Below, in pieces: positions 1 to 4,625 of a DNA stretch of 10,708 nucleotides. Origin of the DNA: Chloroflexota bacterium (GTDB lineage: Bacteria; Chloroflexota; Dehalococcoidia; Bin125); the NCBI GenBank assembly GCA_026705105.1, contig JAPPBK010000413.1:1-10708 (forward strand), written 5' to 3'. Below the pieces are notes generated by a model, which saw nothing but the letters and a program-made list of their open reading frames with translations, did no database searches and was not told the DNA's origin. The translations under genes and the position numbers were made by a program. The number at the start of each line of letters is the position of its first letter. Position 1 is the stretch's first letter.

Positions 1-691
1 CGTAGGCGCGGTTGACCGATCGCTTGGAGTACATCAGCAGGTGGTTGTCGATGTGCCCCATGCGCTGGGCGAACTCCATCGTGAACTCGTCCAGGTCGTC
101 GGCCGACAGCGCGTAGTTGGCCCAGCCCCAGCGGTACATGTCGGCGCCCGAGTGCGGGTCGCCCAGGTAGGCGAACTCGCGCGCCTTGGCCTGAGGCAGA
201 TGCCAGGGCGCCCACATCGCGTCCATCGTGCCCATCGCACGGACCGGCGGGTAACCGACCTGGCAGTCCTCGGCGATGATCCTCAGGTCGCAGGCCGATG
301 CGAGCTCGGTCGCGCCGGCGAGGCAGTAACCGTGAATCTGCCCGATCACTGGTTTGGCCAGCTCCCAGATGATGAAGTTGCCCATCACCGCGTGACGCGA
401 CCAGTCGTAGTGCTGCGGATGCGTCGTGCCGGTATCGGGCAGCCCGGTCCACTCGTTGGTGTGGGGATTGGCGAGATCGGGCGAGGGCTGGAGGTCGTAG
501 CCGGCGGAGAAGGCGCGGCCTGCGCCCTTGATGATGACGACGCCGATCGAGGCGTCGGCCTCAGCCGCCTTGAGGGCATGGAACATCTCGCCTCGCAGCT
601 CGTTCGAGAGCGCGTTCAGTTTCTCCGGCCGGTTGAGCGTCACGGTCGCAACGCGCCCGTCGGTGTCGTAGAGGATGTTGTCGTAGGTCAT
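1..691 (-). CDS. Crotonase-superfamily protein (enoyl-CoA hydratase/isomerase-like), C-terminus cut by window edge
   Basis: Crotonase-fold enzymes act on acyl-CoA thioesters, holding the enolate in an oxyanion hole. The open frame runs from ATG at 691 off the left edge, giving 230 residues of a family usually near 260-290. Visible motifs are the N-terminal VATVTLNRPEKLNALS (about 14-29), the first oxyanion segment AFSAGYDL (60-67) and the second, GYCLAGATELASACDLRI (121-138). Aligned to classical hydratase, the second catalytic Glu is kept (E172 in AREFAYLG), but the first falls on Pro149 in YPPVRAMG. Hydratase activity is therefore uncertain, and isomerase, hydrolase or another crotonase reaction is possible. 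The start is supported by AGGAG at 702-698, six bases upstream. It lies downstream of the nuclease-like gene on the same strand, 104 bases away. The fold is sure; the substrate is unknown. Confidence 0.9.
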   Translation of the reverse strand, partial: MTYDNILYDTDGRVATVTLNRPEKLNALSNELRGEMFHALKAAEADASIGVVIIKGAGRAFSAGYDLQPSPDLANPHTNEWTGLPDTGTTHPQHYDWSRHAVMGNFIIWELAKPVIGQIHGYCLAGATELASACDLRIIAEDCQVGYPPVRAMGTMDAMWAPWHLPQAKAREFAYLGDPHSGADMYRWGWANYALSADDLDEFTMEFAQRMGHIDNHLLMYSKRSVNRAY

Positions 692-697
692 CTGAAT

Positions 698-702
698 CTC
701 CT
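698..702 (-). promoter_or_regulatory. Ribosome binding site of the crotonase gene at 691
   Basis: AGGAG on the minus strand lies six bases before the ATG at 691. It fixes the start of the partial crotonase gene. Confidence 0.7.
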
Positions 703-729
703 GTCAGGTCAGAGGGAATGCTATCGCAC

Positions 730-788
730 CTCGCGCGGAGCCAACGCGAGACCCCGGCTTCTCGTGATTCCCAGCCTGCCTGGGAATC
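730..788. other. Cluster of three inverted repeats between nuclease-like gene and crotonase gene
   Basis: Three stems are visible. The strongest is a perfect 9-bp inverted repeat, GATTCCCAG (766-774) and CTGGGAATC (780-788), with a 5-base loop. It begins eight bases after the minus-strand stop at 796. A second pairs 747-751 with 760-764 (CGAGA/TCTCG), extendable by a wobble pair. A third pairs 730-735 with 745-750 (CTCGCG/CGCGAG). The second and third share bases 747-750, so they cannot form together. No T-run follows on the minus strand, so this is not a textbook intrinsic terminator. It could be a processing or stabilising hairpin, a leader with alternative folds, or a small intergenic repeat. 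Confidence 0.55.
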
Positions 789-795
789 TCGCCCG

Positions 796-1590
796 CTACA
801 GGGTGATGTCAATCGAGATACGGCAGTGATCTGAGGGGCCCCATTCCTCGGGCTCGTTGAGCGCACGCACGGTGACTCGCTCGGCGATGTTGCGGCTTGC
901 GAAGACGTAGTCCAGTTGCTGCGAAGCGTTGGCCGGCTTGCGCTCGGCGGGGAGGTAGAAGGTGACCACGTCCTCGGCGTGACGAGGCGCTCGAGCCTGG
1001 CGCCCGCCTTCCGGGGCATCAGGGCCGACGCAAGGCAGGTCCAATGAGTCCATACGCGTGAAGATTGACTCACGGCTGCGCCAGGCATTGAGATCGCCGG
1101 CGGCGACCAGCCGCGTGCGTTTGCCGACCAACCGAGAGAGGTCGGAGATCAGGCGATGGGCCGAGCCGACCCAGGCGTTGTGCGACGGCCGTCCCGACTC
1201 CTTCGTCCAGCGCTCTGCCGCCGCATACATCGAGACCACGGTCAGCGGCGACCCATCGGCCGGTGTCACGACTGCGGCAGCCAGCGTGCCCGGACGGCTG
1301 ACCGCCAGCTCGTGGTAACCGGCGTCGGGAATCGACTTGGCCTCGATCCACTGGACGCTCAGATCCGATCGGTCTCTCAATACGACAACGGCCGCCTTCC
1401 AGTCGCGCTTGACTCCAACTCCCGCCGTGTTCCACGGACCAGGGTCGACTTCAATGAGATTGCTGATCTCCGGTCGCGGACGCCTCGCCTCCTGCAGCAG
1501 AGCGACCTCAACTTCGCCGGTCTCCAGCATCTCGATGACCACGTCCCAGGTTGCCGCGCGACCGGCGATGTTCCAGCTGAGGATCTTCAT
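796..1590 (-). CDS. Endonuclease/exonuclease/phosphatase (EEP) family protein
   Basis: This 264-residue protein has the metal-dependent EEP fold shared by exonuclease III-type AP endonucleases, DNase I-like nucleases and several phosphodiesterases. The motifs appear in family order: ILSWNI (3-8, metal-site Asn7), LLQEA (31-35, catalytic metal ligand Glu34), AAGDLNAW (163-170, Asp166 and Asn168), LDYVFAS (226-232, Asp227) and SDHCRI (253-258, with the terminal Asp-His pair at 254-255). All core catalytic positions seem present. There is no signal peptide or membrane segment, so it should be cytoplasmic. The start at 1590 places ILSWNI at the extreme N-terminus, as is usual, and GGGAAG lies upstream. 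It diverges from the enoyl-CoA hydratase at 1638 and precedes the crotonase at 691. Whether it acts on DNA, RNA or a small phosphodiester cannot be told. Confidence 0.88.
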   Translation of the reverse strand: MKILSWNIAGRAATWDVVIEMLETGEVEVALLQEARRPRPEISNLIEVDPGPWNTAGVGVKRDWKAAVVVLRDRSDLSVQWIEAKSIPDAGYHELAVSRPGTLAAAVVTPADGSPLTVVSMYAAAERWTKESGRPSHNAWVGSAHRLISDLSRLVGKRTRLVAAGDLNAWRSRESIFTRMDSLDLPCVGPDAPEGGRQARAPRHAEDVVTFYLPAERKPANASQQLDYVFASRNIAERVTVRALNEPEEWGPSDHCRISIDITL

Positions 1591-1637
1591 GCCGCACTTC
1601 CCGATTCTTCACCGCCTGCCGTTAGCCTGCGCGCATT
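1591..1637. promoter_or_regulatory. Divergent intergenic region, likely two promoters
   Basis: Only 47 bases separate the divergent start codons at 1590 and 1638, so both promoters must lie here or inside the genes. On the plus strand a TAGCCT hexamer (1623-1628) sits about 10 bases before the ATG, with no clear Shine-Dalgarno sequence after it. A leaderless or nearly leaderless hydratase transcript is possible. No convincing -35 box was found, so promoter placement is inference. Confidence 0.35.
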
Positions 1638-2441
1638 ATGACTGACCTCACGACCGACACTGCCACGTTTGAACTCTCAGACCACATCGCGACCGTCACG
1701 CTCAACCGGCCCGAAGCGATGAATGCGCTTGACCCGGACTTGATCGCCTCGCTGGCCGACATCTGGACCGAGATTCGCGACAACCCCGAGATCTGGGTCG
1801 GCATCGTCACGGGAGCCGGCGACCGCGCCTTTTGCGCCGGCGCCGACCTGAAGAAGACGATCCCCACTCGGCCGGGGGCGGAGAACGTGAACTGGCCGGT
1901 GTTTCAGCCCTCGCTGCGCAACACGATCGACGGCGGCATGCAGATCTGGAAACCGATGATCGCTGCGGTCAACGGCTACTGCCTGGCCGCCGGTCTGACG
2001 CTGCTCTCGGCCTGCGACCTGCGGATCGCGGCGGAACATGCCCAGTTCGGACTGCCCGAGGTGATTCGCGGAATCGTGCCGACGCTCGGCGCGACGCAGC
2101 GGCTGACCCGCCAGTTGCCCTGGTCGGCGGCGATGGAGTTGCTGCTGATGGGCGAGCACATCAACGCACAGCGGGCGTACGAGCTTGGACTGGTCAACCG
2201 CGTCGTCTCGGCCGACGACGTGATGCCGACGGCCCGAATCTGGGCGGAGAAGCTAACCGCCGGCGCGCCCTTGACGCAGCGTGCGATCAAGGAGGCGGCC
2301 GTGCGCGGGCTGTCGCTGCCGATCGACGAAGGCATCCGCATGGAGGAGCTGCTCTCGGCGCACATCCGCAAGACGGAGGACTTCAAGGAAGGCCCTAAGG
2401 CCTTCGCGGAAAAGCGGCCGCCTGTGTACAAGGGCAACTAG
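1638..2441 (+). CDS. Enoyl-CoA hydratase (crotonase family)
   Basis: This 267-residue crotonase probably hydrates 2-enoyl-CoA in fatty-acid or related acyl-CoA breakdown. It carries VTLNRPEAMNAL (20-31), the oxyanion segments AFCAGADL (64-71) and GYCLAAGL (113-120), and SACDLRIA (124-131). Both catalytic glutamates of classical hydratase are aligned: Glu141 in FGLPEV and Glu167 in AAMELLLMG. The C-terminal EDFKEGPKAFAEKR (247-260) is typical of the family. Length is normal. ATG at 1638 is the only sensible start, though no Shine-Dalgarno sequence precedes it. It leads a co-directional run followed 109 bases later by the luciferase-like pair. It differs from the neighbouring minus-strand crotonase, which lacks the first glutamate. 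Substrate chain length is not readable. Confidence 0.93.
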   Translation: MTDLTTDTATFELSDHIATVTLNRPEAMNALDPDLIASLADIWTEIRDNPEIWVGIVTGAGDRAFCAGADLKKTIPTRPGAENVNWPVFQPSLRNTIDGGMQIWKPMIAAVNGYCLAAGLTLLSACDLRIAAEHAQFGLPEVIRGIVPTLGATQRLTRQLPWSAAMELLLMGEHINAQRAYELGLVNRVVSADDVMPTARIWAEKLTAGAPLTQRAIKEAAVRGLSLPIDEGIRMEELLSAHIRKTEDFKEGPKAFAEKRPPVYKGN

Positions 2442-2481
2442 GCTGCATTTGAGCAATGGATGAGGAGCGGGCAGGGGAACC

Positions 2482-2528
2482 CCCCTCTGTCACTCCGTGA
2501 CATCTCCCCCTGCTGCGCGGGGGGAGAG
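2482..2528. repeat. Intergenic double-hairpin palindromic element
   Basis: Two adjacent inverted repeats fill the gap between the hydratase and the first oxidoreductase. The first is TGTCAC (2488-2493), loop TCC, GTGACA (2497-2502). The second is TCTCCCCC (2503-2510), a 9-base loop, GGGGGAGA (2520-2527). The two abut with no spacing. The CTCTGTC...GACATCTCCCCC layout resembles small intergenic palindromic repeats I recall from many high-GC genomes, but copy number cannot be judged here. It ends 11 bases before the Shine-Dalgarno sequence of the next gene, so it would sit in that mRNA's leader. The core CCTGCTGCGCGGG recurs at 4481-4493. Confidence 0.55.
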
Positions 2529-2538
2529 CGGAAATCAC

Positions 2539-2543
2539 AGGAG
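2539..2543 (+). promoter_or_regulatory. Ribosome binding site that decides the first oxidoreductase start
   Basis: AGGAG lies seven bases before ATG 2551. A longer frame could begin at GTG 2497, but that codon lies inside the palindromic repeat. The tandem paralog also begins with the same MTMR...TFGAQIPGN, so 2551 is the real start. Confidence 0.8.
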
Positions 2544-2550
2544 CGAAGCC

Positions 2551-3498
2551 ATGACGATGCGAATGACGTTTGGGGCGCAGATTCCGGGCAACTCGACTCA
2601 CTTTTCCCAGATGCGCGATGTGGCGCAGACGATGGACGCGACGCGCTGGCATTCGGCCTGGACGTATGACCACTTCGTCCCGCCGCTGGTCTTCATGGAT
2701 GAGACCCAGGATTCACTCGAGGGTTGGATGACGCTAGCTGCGCTGGGTGAGGCGACGACCAACCTGATGCTCGGCACGCTGGTCTCGGGCGTGACGTATC
2801 GCAATCCCGGGTTGTTGGCCAAGATGACGGCGACGCTGGACCACAACACGGGCGGCCGCGCCATCCTCGGTCTGGGCGCGGCCTGGCACGAGCGCGAACA
2901 CGCCGCCTACGGCTGGGATTTCCCCGAGCTGAAGGAACGTTCCGATCGGCTGGAGGAAGCGACCGCCCTGATCCGGGCGCTGTTCCGCAGCGAGGGACAG
3001 GTCCAGTTCGAGGGCAAGTACTACCGGCTCGACCACGCGCCGTTCGCGCCTCGGGTGCATCCCGACCACCCGGGCGATGCGATTGAGATCATGATCGGCG
3101 GCAACGGCGCCCGCCGCACGCTGCGCACGCTGGCTCGCTACGGCGACATCTGCAACGTACGCGGCACGCCGGAGGAGGTCGCGCAGATGATCGGCGTGAT
3201 TCGCGGCCATTGCGAGGACGCGGGCCGCGACCCGTCCGAGATCACCCTGACCACCGTGATGCGCCCGGCGCTGGTCGATGAACAGCACAAGATCGACCGC
3301 CTGCGCCAGGTCCACGGCGCAGAGATGAGCGAAGCACAGCGCGAACGCCTGCCAATCGGGCCGGCCGAGCATCTGGTCAGCCTGTTCCAGGAGTACGAGG
3401 CGATCGGCATCACGGGATTCGTCTTCGAGTCGATCCCGAACAACCCAAGGCTGTACGAGCAGTTCGACGAGCTGGTGCTGAGCGCCCTCGACGACTGA
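2551..3498 (+). CDS. Luciferase-like (LLM class) flavin/F420-dependent oxidoreductase, copy 1
   Basis: This 315-residue TIM-barrel protein of the luciferase-like monooxygenase superfamily probably uses F420 or FMN. The sequence resembles what I recall of F420-dependent oxidoreductases of the Rv1855c type, though cofactor choice is not proven. Family features include TFGAQIPG at strand 1 (6-13), HFVPP (41-45), the GTLVSGVTYRNPGLLAK segment (75-91), GGRAILGLGAAWHEREH (101-117), SDRLEEA, IMIGGNG and the C-terminal IGPAEHL. There is no signal peptide, so it is cytoplasmic. It is followed after 24 bases by a near-identical paralog, implying co-transcription. It lies 109 bases downstream of the enoyl-CoA hydratase and may share its transcript. 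Substrate unknown; candidates include quinones, aldehydes, nitro compounds or terpenoid/aromatic intermediates. Confidence 0.88.
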   Translation: MTMRMTFGAQIPGNSTHFSQMRDVAQTMDATRWHSAWTYDHFVPPLVFMDETQDSLEGWMTLAALGEATTNLMLGTLVSGVTYRNPGLLAKMTATLDHNTGGRAILGLGAAWHEREHAAYGWDFPELKERSDRLEEATALIRALFRSEGQVQFEGKYYRLDHAPFAPRVHPDHPGDAIEIMIGGNGARRTLRTLARYGDICNVRGTPEEVAQMIGVIRGHCEDAGRDPSEITLTTVMRPALVDEQHKIDRLRQVHGAEMSEAQRERLPIGPAEHLVSLFQEYEAIGITGFVFESIPNNPRLYEQFDELVLSALDD

Positions 3499-3522
3499 TC
3501 GGCGGACAGGCGAGGATCAGAA

Positions 3523-4470
3523 GTGACCATGCGACTCACATTCGGGGCCCAGATTCCCGGCAACCAGACCGACTTCTCGCTGATGCGTGACGTCGCCCAG
3601 ACAATGGACGCAACCCGCTGGCACTCGGCCTGGACCTACGACCATTTCGTACCGCCGCTGGACTTCATGGACGAGACCGGCGACTCGCTCGAGGGTTGGA
3701 TGTCGCTGGCCGCGATCGGCGAAGCGACATCCACGCTGATGCTGGGCACGCTGGTCTCGGCAGTGACCTACCGCAGTCCCAGCCTGGTCGCCAAGATGAC
3801 GGCGACGCTCGATCACAACACCGGCGGCCGCGCCATCCTCGGGCTCGGCGCCGCCGGTCATGCGCGTGAGCATGGCTTCTACGGCTGGGATTTCCCCTCG
3901 ATCAGGGAGCGCTCGGATCGGCTCGAGGAAGCGACCGAACTGATTCGGGCTCTGCTCCACGCCGATGGCCGGGTCGACTTCCAGGGCGATCACTACCAGC
4001 TCAACAACGCGCCGTTCGCGCCACGGGCGCATCCCGACCATCCGGGCGGCTTCGTGCAGATCATGATCGGCGGCAACGGCGAGCGGCGCACACTGCGCAC
4101 GCTGGCCCGCCACGGCGACATCTGCAACATCCGCGGCACGCCCGACGAGGTCGCACGGCTGATCGAGGTCATCCATCGCCATTGCGCCGACGCGGGCCGC
4201 GACCCGTCGGAGATCACCCTGACCACCGTGATGCGTCCAGCTCTGGTCTACGAGCAGCACAAGATCGACCGCCTCAGACAGATCCACGGCGAAGGCATGG
4301 CGGAAGAAGAGGTGCAACACTTGCCGATCGGCCCGGCGGAGCACCTGATCCGCGTGTTCGAGCAGTATGAGGCGGTCGGCATCCAGGGATTTGTGTTTGA
4401 GTCGATTCCCAACAACCCAAGGTTGTACGAACAGTTCGACGAGCTGGTGCTGAGCGCCTTTGACGACTGA
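3523..4470 (+). CDS. Luciferase-like (LLM class) flavin/F420-dependent oxidoreductase, copy 2 (GTG start)
   Basis: This 315-residue tandem paralog of the preceding gene has the same length, no gaps and about 67 differences by hand count (about 79% identity). The shared core includes the N-terminal TFGAQIPGN, the HFVPPL segment, the LGTLVS/TYR segment, the IMIGGNG loop, SEITLTTVMRPALV and the C-terminus from GFVFESIPNNPRLYEQFDE. The GTG at 3523 is preferred over ATG 3529: GAGGA (3512-3516) is six bases before GTG, and the extra Met-Thr matches copy 1. At residue 112 copy 1 has Trp (AAWHEREH) whereas copy 2 has Gly (AAGHAREH), next to a Glu-to-Ala change at 114, suggesting altered cofactor or substrate contacts. 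Differences cluster around residues 112-185 and 260-290. Cofactor and substrate are unknown. Confidence 0.88.
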   Translation: MTMRLTFGAQIPGNQTDFSLMRDVAQTMDATRWHSAWTYDHFVPPLDFMDETGDSLEGWMSLAAIGEATSTLMLGTLVSAVTYRSPSLVAKMTATLDHNTGGRAILGLGAAGHAREHGFYGWDFPSIRERSDRLEEATELIRALLHADGRVDFQGDHYQLNNAPFAPRAHPDHPGGFVQIMIGGNGERRTLRTLARHGDICNIRGTPDEVARLIEVIHRHCADAGRDPSEITLTTVMRPALVYEQHKIDRLRQIHGEGMAEEEVQHLPIGPAEHLIRVFEQYEAVGIQGFVFESIPNNPRLYEQFDELVLSAFDD

Positions 4471-4571
4471 TAACCCGCATCCTGCTGCGCGGGACCGATG
4501 AGCACTCTGTGTATCGGGATATGCCGCCGACCCGCGAGCGGATGCTGACCCATTGGACGCTGAGTCGATAA
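4464..4571 (+). pseudogene. Possible C-terminal remnant of a lost gene
   Basis: In the frame ending at TAA 4569-4571, 35 open codons follow an in-frame TGA at 4461. They read as protein-like sequence ending RDMPPTRERMLTHWTLSR. By hand, 26 of 35 third positions are G or C, as in the real genes. There is no start codon before the internal ATG at 4521 and no ribosome binding site, so it is not a functional gene as it stands. I do not recognise the family. It could be the tail of a gene deleted when the oxidoreductase pair formed, or chance coding-like sequence in a high-GC region. It overlaps the promoter candidate for the next gene. Confidence 0.25.
4474..4493 (+). terminator. Weak hairpin just after the second oxidoreductase gene
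   Basis: CCCGC (4474-4478) can pair with GCGGG (4489-4493) around a 10-base loop, starting three bases after the stop codon. There is no T-run after it, so a role as terminator is doubtful. Its right half matches the loop and stem of the palindromic element near 2509-2521 and may be a fragment of it. Confidence 0.2.
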
Positions 4572-4572
4572 T
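4545..4572 (+). promoter_or_regulatory. Candidate sigma-70-type promoter for the binding-protein genes
   Basis: CTGACC (4545-4550, four of six to TTGACA) is separated by 16 bases from GATAAT (4567-4572, five of six to TATAAT). Transcription would start near 4578-4580, leaving a leader of about 47 bases that contains the GGAAGG ribosome site (4610-4615) ten bases before ATG 4626. Position and composition fit, but one match of this quality could arise by chance. Confidence 0.4.
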
Positions 4573-4625
4573 CTGCATGTCAAATCGAGACAGGAACTCG
4601 CCAGACGCGGGAAGGTAAATGTGCC

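Noticed and set aside
41..829. Plus-strand frame of 262 codons
   Set aside because: It lies antisense to the crotonase with conserved motifs, runs through the hairpin cluster into the nuclease-like gene, and has no recognisable domain.
2497..2550. N-terminal extension of the first oxidoreductase from GTG 2497
   Set aside because: The codon lies in the palindromic repeat and has no ribosome site. The paralog starts at the position matching 2551, where AGGAG is well placed.
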